Shown: positions 1-5,274 of the stretch, one piece after another | Numbering within the stretch: position 1 is the stretch's first letter | Layout: every line of letters begins with the position of its first letter | Source: Bacteroidota bacterium | Lineage (GTDB): Bacteria > Bacteroidota > Bacteroidia > Chitinophagales > Chitinophagaceae | Direction: 5' to 3' | DNA: 5,293 nucleotides | Assembly: GCA_018267795.1 (NCBI GenBank) | Contig: JAFDXS010000204.1 | Coordinates: forward strand, 1-5,293 | Made by a program: the position numbers and the translations under genes | Notes under the pieces: generated by a model | The model's database searches: none | Told to the model about the DNA's origin: nothing | The model's input: the letters and a program-made list of their open reading frames with translations, nothing else

Positions 1-447
1 TGCCTGGTCCAGGTTATGGATATTTAGTTTGCCCAATATCTCGTGTACCTTGGCTTCAAAGCTCCATGCGCCCAGTTCATCCAGCCTGCCTAATATTCGG
101 GAAAGCTCATCCGGGTCCTGGTGCTCTGATGTTATGATGTGCTCATAGTCACGCAAAGCCTCAGCCACAGGATGTTTATAATGGAAGATGTTGTCAAGTA
201 CAGACAGGTCTTCATTAAACTGAGGCTCCTGCTCAAAAAGCGCAACGGTCACATCTTTATTGATCCATATCTTCCCGCTATCCGGCACATCCATGCCGGA
301 TAGTATGCGCAGCAAGGTAGATTTGCCGGTACCATTTTTCGCTACCAGCGCTATCTTATCGCCCTCACTTATATGAAATGAAATATTCTGAAATAAAGGT
401 TTTATACCAAATGACTTACTAATACCCTCGGCCGAAACATAATGCAT
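1..447 (-). CDS. ABC-F family ATP-binding protein, N-terminal part (Uup-like), truncated by window edge
   Basis: The reverse strand is open from an ATG at 447-445 to base 1 (149 codons), so only the first nucleotide-binding domain begins here. The N-terminus (MHYVSAEGISKSFGIKPLF) resembles ABC-F starts. Walker A is A36-K-N-G-T-G-K-S-T44, with Ala where most ABC ATPases have the first Gly; from memory this variant occurs in Bacteroidota ABC-F proteins. The Q-loop glutamine is Q73 in LFEQEP. Residues 122-142 (LDELGAW..EAKVHEILGKL) match the helical segment before the first signature motif in Uup-type proteins. No transmembrane segment is visible, as expected: ABC-F proteins are soluble, with two fused ATPase domains acting on the ribosome or in DNA-linked roles. 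The signature motif, Walker B, linker and second ATPase domain lie outside the window, so the subfamily cannot be settled. The gene is transcribed away from the 75-residue peptide gene. Confidence 0.9.
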   Translation of the reverse strand, partial: MHYVSAEGISKSFGIKPLFQNISFHISEGDKIALVAKNGTGKSTLLRILSGMDVPDSGKIWINKDVTVALFEQEPQFNEDLSVLDNIFHYKHPVAEALRDYEHIITSEHQDPDELSRILGRLDELGAWSFEAKVHEILGKLNIHNLDQA

Positions 448-453
448 AGGTTG

Positions 454-461
454 CAAAGATA
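454..461 (-). promoter_or_regulatory. -7 promoter box of the ABC-F gene
   Basis: Read on the minus strand this is TATCTTTG, an exact match to the Bacteroidota -7 consensus TAnnTTTG. Only six bases separate it from the ATG at 447, so transcription would start at or next to the start codon and the mRNA would be leaderless or nearly so. No clear -33 TTTG is seen 19-20 bp upstream, which lowers confidence. Confidence 0.5.
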
Positions 462-485
462 CGGGCAAAATAGAGAGGCATTACG

Positions 486-560
486 GGTAGTTTGATTTAT
501 TATAATGCAGATAATATTTTAGCTTTATCTTCTTTATTCATCTTATAAAATCAAACTACC
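486..560. repeat. Interrupted inverted repeat directly upstream of the 75-aa ORF
   Basis: Arm 486-498 (GGTAGTTTGATTT) is the exact reverse complement of 548-560 (AAATCAAACTACC). After a two-base bulge (499-500) the pairing resumes with 501-505 against 543-547. This gives 18 paired positions around a 37-base AT-rich loop (506-542). The second arm ends one base before the ATG at 562. The first arm contains a TTTG (491-494) and the loop holds a weak -7-like box. The element could be a DNA operator with two half-sites around the promoter, an RNA hairpin occluding the start codon, or the remnant of a small element. The pairing is seen directly; the function is unknown. Confidence 0.65.
491..527 (+). 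promoter_or_regulatory. Weak promoter candidate for the 75-aa peptide gene
   Basis: TTTG at 491-494 and TAGCTTTA at 520-527 (five of the six defined bases of TAnnTTTG) could be -33 and -7 boxes. The 25-bp spacing is longer than the usual 19-20 bp. If used, transcription would start near 533, leaving a leader of about 28 bases and placing the first arm of the inverted repeat outside the RNA. Confidence 0.25.
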
Positions 561-561
561 T

Positions 562-789
562 ATGCTTAAAAAAGCAATCATTACCTCCGTTCTCGTAGCA
601 TGTGCAGTAATGTCTGTCATAGCCCAAAATAAAACAAATGCAAAAACATCTACAGCCGGATTTCGGGCAAAAATGGATAAGCCGGCAACCAACAATATGA
701 AAACAGAAAATAAACCGGTATTAAAACCCTCTGGTCCGGTATTTCGGGCAAAAATGGACAAGCCAACGTCTGCTCCCAAAAGTTTATAA
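562..789 (+). CDS. Small exported basic peptide with duplicated FRAKMDKP motif, function unknown
   Basis: This is a 75-residue protein that I do not recognise as a named family. Residues 1-21 form a signal peptide: KK at 3-4, a hydrophobic stretch 5-20, and a type I cleavage site after V19-I-A21. A lipobox-like LVAC (11-14) also occurs, but it lies inside the hydrophobic core with more hydrophobic sequence after it, so simple secretion seems more likely. The predicted mature part (22-75) has about 12 Lys/Arg against 3 Asp/Glu, no cysteine, and is rich in Lys, Pro, Thr, Ser and Asn, so it is probably disordered. FRAKMDKP occurs twice, at 34-41 and 61-68, 27 residues apart. The coding status is supported by the signal peptide, codon-phased repeats and the terminator 20 bases after the stop. 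There is no Shine-Dalgarno sequence. It could be a secreted or periplasmic peptide that binds an anionic partner, but that is speculation. Confidence 0.75.
   Translation: MLKKAIITSVLVACAVMSVIAQNKTNAKTSTAGFRAKMDKPATNNMKTENKPVLKPSGPVFRAKMDKPTSAPKSL
660..683 (+). repeat. Direct repeat copy 1 within the small peptide gene
   Basis: These 24 bases are identical to 741-764 except for a GAT/GAC synonymous difference at 678. They encode FRAKMDKP in the same reading frame. The two copies start 81 bases apart, a multiple of three. Confidence 0.85.
741..764 (+). repeat. Direct repeat copy 2 within the small peptide gene
   Basis: This is the second copy of the 24-base unit at 660-683, matching at 23 of 24 positions and in frame. 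The near identity at DNA level, including third codon positions, suggests either a recent internal duplication or strong constraint on the motif. Confidence 0.85.
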
Positions 790-809
790 CAATTACTGAA
801 GTATATAAG

Positions 810-850
810 TCCCGCCCTTGCAATTATAATGGCCAAAGGCGGGATTTTTT
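810..850 (+). terminator. Rho-independent terminator after the small peptide gene
   Basis: TCCCGCC at 810-816 pairs with GGCGGGA at 838-844. After one mismatch (817/837), TTG at 818-820 pairs with CAA at 834-836. Six T residues (845-850) follow directly. The terminator ends transcription of the 75-aa gene and separates it from the pnt operon. Confidence 0.88.
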
Positions 851-861
851 GTTGTCCTGTA

Positions 862-892
862 TTTGCATATTGCTCAAAAACATTTATTTTTC
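862..892 (+). promoter_or_regulatory. Promoter candidate for the pnt operon
   Basis: TTTG at 862-865, a 19-bp spacer, then TATTTTTC at 885-892, which matches five of the six defined bases of TAnnTTTG. It lies just after the upstream terminator. Transcription starting near 899 would give a leader of about 20 bases before the ATG at 921. No operator-like repeat is visible around it. Confidence 0.5.
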
Positions 893-920
893 AACAATCT
901 TAACCTGAATACAATTTTCT

Positions 921-2054
921 ATGATTATTGGTGTATTGAAAGAAGATGCTCCGGAAACACGCGTTTCGCTGATACCGGAAGTAGTGGCAGCATTGGTAAA
1001 AATGAATGTAACAGTATGGGTAGAATCTGACGCGGGTGTAAATGCATTTTATGACGATAAATCCTATACAGATGCAGGTGCGCTGATAAAAGATGAATCC
1101 AGTATCTGTCGCGAAGCAGACATGATATTGAGCATACAGGCCGCTAATATACCGCCGCATGTGCGCAGTAGCGCTACAATGCTGGGCGTGTATCAGCCAT
1201 TGTTTAATGCTGTCGCCATGCAGGATTGGGCAGAGAAAGGTTATACTGTGTTCAGCATGGATACCATACCGCGCACCACTCGCGCACAGGCAATGGACGT
1301 GCTAAGCTCACAGGCAAACATAGCAGGTTACAAGGCAGTATTACTGGCCGCTATGCAATACTCCCGGTACTTTCCCATGTTCATGACGGCAGCAGGCAGC
1401 ATACCGCCGGCCAAGATGCTGATACTGGGTGCTGGCGTAGCAGGCTTGCAGGCAATAGCTACAGGCCGCAGGCTGGGTGCGGTGGTAGAGGTATTTGATA
1501 CCCGCCCTGCAGTAAAAGAAGAGGTGATGAGCCTCGGTGGAAAGTTTGTAGAGGTAGAAGGGGCAGCCGATGCTTCCAAAGCAGGTGGCTATGCGGTAGA
1601 GCAGAGCGAAGAGTTTCAGCGAAAACAGAAAGAGAAGATACACGAGCATATCCGAAAATCAGATATTGTAATTACTACAGCACAAATACCAGGCAAAAAA
1701 GCGCCGATACTGGTAACAAAAGAAATGATAAATGATATGCGCTCAGGAGCAGTGATTATAGACCTGGCTGCGGCAACCGGTGGCAATACCGAACTTACCG
1801 AAAATAACCAGACCATAATGCACAATGGTATCACAATAATTGGCAACTCGGCACTGCCTGCTACCATGCCGGCTGATGCCAGCAAGATGTACAGCAAGAA
1901 TGTGCTGAACTTCCTGAAGTTGCTGATAACTAAAGAAGGCGGTCTTAATTTGAATTTTGAAGATGATATAGTAAAAGGCACCTGTATTGCCCATGGCGGC
2001 GCTATAGTAAACGAAAGAGTACAATCGCTTGTTGGCAATAAGGTAAATGGATAA
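921..2054 (+). CDS. pntAA: NAD(P) transhydrogenase subunit alpha part 1 (PntAA), NAD(H)-binding domain I
   Basis: This is the soluble NAD(H)-binding subunit of proton-translocating transhydrogenase, which passes hydride between NADH and NADP+ while protons cross the inner membrane. The 377 residues fit the usual stand-alone alpha1 subunit. The start MIIGVLKE matches the family N-terminus. Seen features: R-x-Q-A-x-D-type loop at 120-132 (TRAQAMDVLSSQA), the conserved nucleotide and hydride-site segment; the Rossmann glycine motif G170-A-G-V-A-G175; and D193 in VEVFDTRP at the end of the second strand, which favours NAD(H) over NADP(H). Residues 275-320 (AVIIDLAAATGGN..., GNSALPATMPADAS) are also typical. 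No membrane segment is present, consistent with the membrane part being a separate gene, pntAB, 26 bases downstream. There is no Shine-Dalgarno sequence, as is usual in Bacteroidota. The related alanine dehydrogenase family shares this fold, but the neighbours pntAB and pntB settle the assignment. Confidence 0.97.
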   Translation: MIIGVLKEDAPETRVSLIPEVVAALVKMNVTVWVESDAGVNAFYDDKSYTDAGALIKDESSICREADMILSIQAANIPPHVRSSATMLGVYQPLFNAVAMQDWAEKGYTVFSMDTIPRTTRAQAMDVLSSQANIAGYKAVLLAAMQYSRYFPMFMTAAGSIPPAKMLILGAGVAGLQAIATGRRLGAVVEVFDTRPAVKEEVMSLGGKFVEVEGAADASKAGGYAVEQSEEFQRKQKEKIHEHIRKSDIVITTAQIPGKKAPILVTKEMINDMRSGAVIIDLAAATGGNTELTENNQTIMHNGITIIGNSALPATMPADASKMYSKNVLNFLKLLITKEGGLNLNFEDDIVKGTCIAHGGAIVNERVQSLVGNKVNG

Positions 2055-2080
2055 TAACACTTAAATAATACGCTAAAAAT

Positions 2081-2407
2081 ATGGATGCAATCAGTCATTT
2101 TTTCATAAATAACTATCAGCTCATCACGATAGTCATACTATCTATTTTCCTGGGTATAGAAGTTATATCTCGTGTGCCATCGGTATTGCATACTCCCCTC
2201 ATGAGCGGTGCCAATGCCATACATGGGGTCGTAATAATAGGCGCTATAATAGTGATGGGGCAGGCAGGTGAAGATGACTACCTGGCCCTCACGCTTGGGT
2301 TCCTTGCAGTAGTGCTGGGTACGCTCAATGTGGTAGGTGGCTTTGTGGTTACCGACCGTATGCTGGAGATGTTCAGCAAGAAAAAAAATAAACCTAACAA
2401 CAAATAA
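2081..2407 (+). CDS. pntAB: NAD(P) transhydrogenase subunit alpha part 2 (PntAB), membrane subunit
   Basis: This 108-residue membrane subunit forms part of domain II, the proton channel. Three hydrophobic helices can be placed at about 13-29, 46-61 and 67-90. A Lys-rich tail (100-108, KKKNKPNNK) probably faces the cytoplasm. Family motifs are clear: SVLHTPLMSGANAIHGVV (34-51) and NVVGGFVVTDRML (83-95). H48 in NAIHGVV is probably the membrane histidine implicated in proton movement in three-subunit enzymes, where the E. coli-type beta-subunit histidine is missing; PntB here has Asn at the matching place. It lies between pntAA (26-base gap) and pntB (12-base gap) and is surely co-transcribed with them. 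Confidence 0.96.
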   Translation: MDAISHFFINNYQLITIVILSIFLGIEVISRVPSVLHTPLMSGANAIHGVVIIGAIIVMGQAGEDDYLALTLGFLAVVLGTLNVVGGFVVTDRMLEMFSKKKNKPNNK

Positions 2408-2419
2408 TTACTGCGCTCA

Positions 2420-3829
2420 ATGGAACTTGTAAACAGTTACGCTATATTATTGCTCAGTTATCTCATAGGTTCGGTCACATTTATTGCCGGCCTTAAAATG
2501 CTTTCACATCCCGAAACTGCCAGGCGGGGTAACCTCATGGCAGCAGCGGGCATGACTATTGCCATTGCCGCAACAATTTTCCTTTGGGAAACACCCAATA
2601 CACATCAGCGCCTGCATAACTATGCATGGATTTTTGGTGGCCTGCTGGTTGGGGGCGTAGTAGGCACGCTCGCTGCCAAAAAGGTAAAGATGACCTCCAT
2701 GCCTGAGATGGTGAGCCTTTTCAATGGTATGGGCGGTGCCTGTGCTATGCTTATATCGCTGGTAGAATATCATAAGCCCGAAACAACAGGTGCAGGTAAG
2801 TTGCTGATAATAGTGCTGGGCCTGGTAATAGGGACTGTATCTTTTGCCGGCAGTATGATAGCGTGGGGAAAGCTGGCTGGAAAAATAAAAGATAGAACGA
2901 TACCTGCAGGGCAGGTGGTAAACTTTGCACTGCTCATAGGTATTATAGCGCTGGCTATAATAGTGGTAGGCCAGTATGCAGATATGCCTGCGCTTATATA
3001 TTGCATACTTGCTATGGCTGCCATCTATGGTATCCTGTTTGTTATGCCTATAGGTGGCGCAGACATGCCGGTAGTTATTTCTTTGCTCAACTCATTTACA
3101 GGCGTAGCCGCAGCATTTGGCGGCTTCCTGTACGATAATCCTGTAATGCTCACAGGCGGCATATTAGTTGGTTCAGCAGGTACTATCCTTACTATTCTTA
3201 TGTGTAAGGCCATGAACCGCTCTCTGAAAAATGTGCTTTTAGGCTCTTTTGGGGGGCAAAAAGCTGCCGGGCCATCCGGTGCAGCGAAAGAACAGGGCAA
3301 TTTCAAGGAAATATCGCTTAATGATTCTGCCACGCTAATGGCTTATGCGCAAAAAGTGATGATCATTCCTGGCTATGGCCTTGCCGTAGCGCAGGCGCAA
3401 CATGCCTGCCACGAACTGGAAAAAGTACTGGAAGATAAAGGGGTAGAAGTGCTCTATGGCATTCACCCGGTGGCTGGCCGCATGCCGGGCCACATGAACG
3501 TGCTGCTGGCCGAGGCGGATGTGCCCTACGAAAAACTGCTCGAAATGGAAGATGCCAACGACCAGATGGGTAGTACAAATGTAGTTCTCATCCTTGGTGC
3601 TAATGACGTAGTGAACCCTGCTGCGAAAGACGACCCTTCCAGCCCCATATATGGTATGCCTATACTGGAAGTAGAAAAGGCAGAGCATGTAATAGTGAAT
3701 AAACGAAGCATGAAGCCCGGCTACGCAGGTATTGAGAATGAGCTCTTCTTCAGGCCTAAGACTTCCATGCTCTTCGGCGATGCCAAAAAAGTATTGCAAG
3801 ACCTCGTAGCGGAGCTAAAGCAGATGTAA
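2420..3829 (+). CDS. pntB: NAD(P) transhydrogenase subunit beta (PntB), membrane domain plus NADP(H)-binding domain III
   Basis: This completes the transhydrogenase. At 469 residues it is close to usual beta-subunit length. The N-terminal half holds about nine hydrophobic helices (roughly 5-25, 39-56, 68-86, 97-117, 127-150, 166-184, 188-208, 215-235, 241-262), including the ADMPVVISLLNSFTG segment (214-228). A Gly/Ala-rich linker (272-300) leads to domain III. There the NADP(H) site is complete: GYGLAV (318-323), GRMPGHMNV (353-361), GANDVVNPAA (393-402), SSPIYGMPIL (407-416), K428-R429-S for the 2'-phosphate, and GYAG (434-437). The helix-4 position that is His91 in E. coli appears to be N102 (LFNGMGG), compensated by H48 of PntAB. 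No strong terminator is seen in the 111 bases after the stop. Confidence 0.97.
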   Translation: MELVNSYAILLLSYLIGSVTFIAGLKMLSHPETARRGNLMAAAGMTIAIAATIFLWETPNTHQRLHNYAWIFGGLLVGGVVGTLAAKKVKMTSMPEMVSLFNGMGGACAMLISLVEYHKPETTGAGKLLIIVLGLVIGTVSFAGSMIAWGKLAGKIKDRTIPAGQVVNFALLIGIIALAIIVVGQYADMPALIYCILAMAAIYGILFVMPIGGADMPVVISLLNSFTGVAAAFGGFLYDNPVMLTGGILVGSAGTILTILMCKAMNRSLKNVLLGSFGGQKAAGPSGAAKEQGNFKEISLNDSATLMAYAQKVMIIPGYGLAVAQAQHACHELEKVLEDKGVEVLYGIHPVAGRMPGHMNVLLAEADVPYEKLLEMEDANDQMGSTNVVLILGANDVVNPAAKDDPSSPIYGMPILEVEKAEHVIVNKRSMKPGYAGIENELFFRPKTSMLFGDAKKVLQDLVAELKQM

Positions 3830-3895
3830 TGTGTGATATTTATAAATATAAGTTCTAAAGGCAATTACATTTATAGGAATTATTACTTAAGAAAA

Positions 3896-3926
3896 TTGAC
3901 AGACTATATGAAATTTAAAACGTTTG
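3896..3926 (+). promoter_or_regulatory. Promoter candidate for the EGF-domain lipoprotein gene
   Basis: TTG at 3896-3898, a 20-bp spacer, then AACGTTTG at 3919-3926, which matches five of the six defined bases of TAnnTTTG. Transcription would begin near 3932-3934, giving a very short leader before the ATG at 3941. This suggests a unit separate from pnt, although read-through from pntB is possible because no terminator is seen between them. Confidence 0.45.
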
Positions 3927-3940
3927 ATTAAATTTACCTT

Positions 3941-4531
3941 ATGAAAAGAAGACTATCTAGCATTTTTATTACCTTATTTGTAACAATTTCGTGCTTTCTG
4001 TCGGTTGCGTACATGTCTTGTTCCAAGAGCAGCAAAAATGCTGCAAGTTGCGATGATCTGAATTGTATGAATGGTGGTGTATGCCAGAAGGGTACCTGTC
4101 TTTGCCCTAACGGCTACCAGGGTACTAATTGCGAAATCGCCTACAACAATAAATTTGTTGGTACATGGAAAGTGCATGAAACAGTAACTTCAGCTGACCT
4201 CAGCGGTATCAATAAAGATTCACTTTATACAGTAACCATTACTGCCGGCGTAAAGAGCACTGGCGGCCTTGTAAGCCCTACAGCCGTATTGATCAATAAC
4301 TTTTTAGGTAATCCTAACTTTATGGTTGATTGCGTTACAGACAGTACCACTACAGGCTTCTATGTTTCTCCTAAAAACCAGATAATAAACGGTGGTGCAT
4401 TGCAGGTGTACAGCGGACAGGGCGTAATAGATGCTACGCACAATACTATTACCGGCGGCTATATCAGGTTGCACCTGGGCTCTCCGGTAACTATCTATGA
4501 TACGCTTACTTTTACCATGACAAGACAGTAA
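3941..4531 (+). CDS. Putative lipoprotein with one EGF-like domain and a beta-rich C-terminal domain
   Basis: This is a 196-residue envelope protein of unknown role. The N-terminus has KRR at 2-4, a hydrophobic stretch 6-25 and C27 followed by SKSSKN, like Bacteroidota lipoproteins. The lipobox (YMS-C) is non-canonical at -3, and C18 is a less likely alternative. Residues 37-64 contain six cysteines (C37, C42, C48, C53, C55, C64) with spacing 4-5-4-1-8, an EGF-like pattern; C53-L-C...G61-T-N-C64 fits the EGF signature C-x-C-x(5)-G-x(2)-C. Residues 70-196 start with NNKFVGTWKVHET and alternate hydrophobic and polar residues ending in YDTLTFTMTRQ, suggesting a small beta-barrel or lipocalin-like domain; a seventh mature cysteine, C131, lies here. 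The protein is probably anchored in the outer membrane by C27, with the EGF module as a disulfide-held spacer. It is flanked by its own promoter candidate and terminator. Partner and ligand are not identifiable. Confidence 0.85.
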   Translation: MKRRLSSIFITLFVTISCFLSVAYMSCSKSSKNAASCDDLNCMNGGVCQKGTCLCPNGYQGTNCEIAYNNKFVGTWKVHETVTSADLSGINKDSLYTVTITAGVKSTGGLVSPTAVLINNFLGNPNFMVDCVTDSTTTGFYVSPKNQIINGGALQVYSGQGVIDATHNTITGGYIRLHLGSPVTIYDTLTFTMTRQ

Positions 4532-4554
4532 TCAATAGCTAATAAAATATTTGT

Positions 4555-4582
4555 AACTCCGGCTTGATGCCGGAGTTTTTTT
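4555..4582 (+). terminator. Rho-independent terminator after the EGF lipoprotein gene
   Basis: AACTCCGGC at 4555-4563 pairs perfectly with GCCGGAGTT at 4569-4577 around a five-base loop, and the T run extends from 4576 to 4582. It lies 23 bases after the stop codon. Confidence 0.92.
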
Positions 4583-4763
4583 ATTCAGCAGTTATTAGTA
4601 TCACGAATAAAAATGTCAAATTGATAGCCAATACAATAGCCCGGACAGCGGAAACAAGTGCTGAAAATGTATTTTATGTTATTGTATATTTCAGACTTTG
4701 CAAGGGTAGTAAGCACTACCAGAAAAAAAAGTAAAGGATTGATAGAAATAAGCGGAAAAATAA
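4583..4763. other. Non-coding intergenic stretch before the tRNA promoter
   Basis: No convincing reading frame was found on either strand in this AT-rich stretch. The only clear structure is a short hairpin: GGTAGT at 4705-4710 pairs with ACTACC at 4715-4720 around the loop AAGC, followed by eight A residues (4723-4730). It lacks a T run on either strand's downstream side and so does not look like a terminator. Confidence 0.6.
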
Positions 4764-4794
4764 TTTGTAAAAATCATTTAGTTCCCTACTTTTG
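4764..4794 (+). promoter_or_regulatory. Strong Bacteroidota-type promoter for the tRNA cluster
   Basis: TTTG at 4764-4767, a 19-bp spacer and TACTTTTG at 4787-4794 match the -33 and -7 consensus exactly. Transcription would start near 4801, about 35 bases before tRNA-Thr. This is the best promoter in the window, as expected for stable RNA genes. Confidence 0.8.
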
Positions 4795-4835
4795 CAATCC
4801 CATTTCTGATGGGCATAGCTCTTAAAAATACAAAA

Positions 4836-4908
4836 GCCACTTTAGCTCAGATGGTAGAGCAACTGATTTGTAATCAGTAGGTCGCTGGTTCGATTCCGGC
4901 AAGTGGCT
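4836..4908 (+). tRNA. tRNA-Thr (anticodon TGT)
   Basis: A 73-base cloverleaf. The acceptor stem GCCACTT (4836-4842) pairs with AAGTGGC (4901-4907), with T4908 as discriminator. The D arm is GCTC...GAGC (4845-4860). The anticodon stem ACTGA/TCAGT encloses TTTGTAA (4867-4873), giving anticodon TGT at 4869-4871, which reads ACA. The T loop is TTCGATT. The CCA end is not encoded. First gene of the cluster, matching E. coli thrU in position. Confidence 0.97.
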
Positions 4909-4956
4909 CATTAAGGTATCTCTTAGATGAAAATTTTCGAATGCCTGTAATAAATT

Positions 4957-5039
4957 GGGTAGATGGCCGAGTGGCTAAAGGCGACAGACTGTAAATCTGT
5001 TCTCTCACGAGTACGGAGGTTCGAATCCTTCTCTGCCCA
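4957..5039 (+). tRNA. tRNA-Tyr (anticodon GTA)
   Basis: An 83-base class II tRNA with a long variable arm, as in bacterial tRNA-Tyr. GGGTAGA (4957-4963) pairs with TCTGCCC (5032-5038) through one G-U pair, with A5039 as discriminator. The anticodon stem ACAGA/TCTGT encloses CTGTAAA (4989-4995), with GTA at 4991-4993. The variable arm is about 5001-5014. The T loop is TTCGAAT. CCA is not encoded; a run of seven T follows one base later, at 5041-5047. Confidence 0.97.
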
Positions 5040-5053
5040 CTTTTTTTGAAATA

Positions 5054-5101
5054 ACAGCTTACGGTAGGCGACTATCAATGAAGATTGATAAAGCCCGCTG
5101 T
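5054..5101 (+). other. Structured spacer between tRNA-Tyr and tRNA-Gly
   Basis: Three nested pairings can be drawn: ACAGC (5054-5058) with GCTGT (5097-5101), GGC (5067-5069) with GCC (5093-5095), and TATCAAT (5073-5079) with ATTGATA (5084-5090) closed by the tetraloop GAAG. The inner hairpin is the well-supported part. In a tRNA precursor it could guide end processing, or simply be incidental folding. There is no T run after it, so it is not a terminator. Confidence 0.4.
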
Positions 5102-5121
5102 AATCTGCAGAAATGGAATAA

Positions 5122-5194
5122 GCGGGAGTAGCTCAGTTGGTAGAGCGACAGCCTTCCAAGCTGTAGGTCGCGGGTTCGAGCCTCGTCTCCCGCT
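5122..5194 (+). tRNA. tRNA-Gly (anticodon TCC)
   Basis: A 73-base cloverleaf. GCGGGAG (5122-5128) pairs with CTCCCGC (5187-5193), with T5194 as discriminator. The anticodon stem ACAGC/GCTGT encloses CTTCCAA (5153-5159), with TCC at 5155-5157. The T loop is TTCGAGC, with two G-U pairs in its stem. CCA is not encoded (CCG follows). Third gene of the cluster, matching E. coli glyT in position. Confidence 0.97.
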
Positions 5195-5201
5195 CCGGTT
5201 A

Positions 5202-5251
5202 TTTAAGTTTTCGCTCCAGGCAAGCAATTTGTGCCGGGTCGAAAACTTAAA
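5202..5251. repeat. Long hairpin downstream of tRNA-Gly
   Basis: TTTAAGTTTTCG (5202-5213) is the exact reverse complement of CGAAAACTTAAA (5240-5251). Inside it, CCAGGCA (5216-5222) pairs with TGCCGGG (5232-5238) with one mismatch around a nine-base loop. No T run follows, so it is unlikely to be a terminator. It may be a processing or stability structure in the tRNA transcript, or a small dispersed element. Confidence 0.6.
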
Positions 5252-5274
5252 GTGTTATGAGGTAGTTCTTTTAA

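Noticed and set aside
660..764. Two 24-base repeats as the start of a CRISPR array
   Set aside because: There are only two copies, they are in frame within a coding sequence, and they differ only at a synonymous position.
543..836. 97-codon minus-strand reading frame opposite the small peptide gene
   Set aside because: It runs through the terminator hairpin and the complement of the plus-strand repeats, has an odd hydrophobic composition, and its repeats are just the mirror of the plus-strand ones. The plus-strand frame has a signal peptide and a terminator in the right place.
1616..2098. 160-codon minus-strand reading frame inside pntAA
   Set aside because: It is a shadow of the well-conserved pntAA coding sequence, with no recognisable motifs and no promoter or terminator of its own.
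921..2407. pntAA and pntAB as a pntA gene broken by a stop or frameshift
   Set aside because: Both proteins are complete, with proper starts, and a split alpha subunit is a normal arrangement in many bacteria.
3335..3799. 154-codon minus-strand reading frame within pntB
   Set aside because: It lies opposite the conserved NADP-binding domain III. Its translation looks like low-quality antisense sequence.
3837..3848. Palindrome TATTTATAAATA after pntB as a terminator or operator
   Set aside because: It is purely AT, has no following T run, and such palindromes are common by chance in AT-rich spacers.
4705..4720. Hairpin GGTAGT-AAGC-ACTACC as a terminator
   Set aside because: It is short and followed by A residues on the plus strand. 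On the minus strand the T run comes before, not after, the hairpin.
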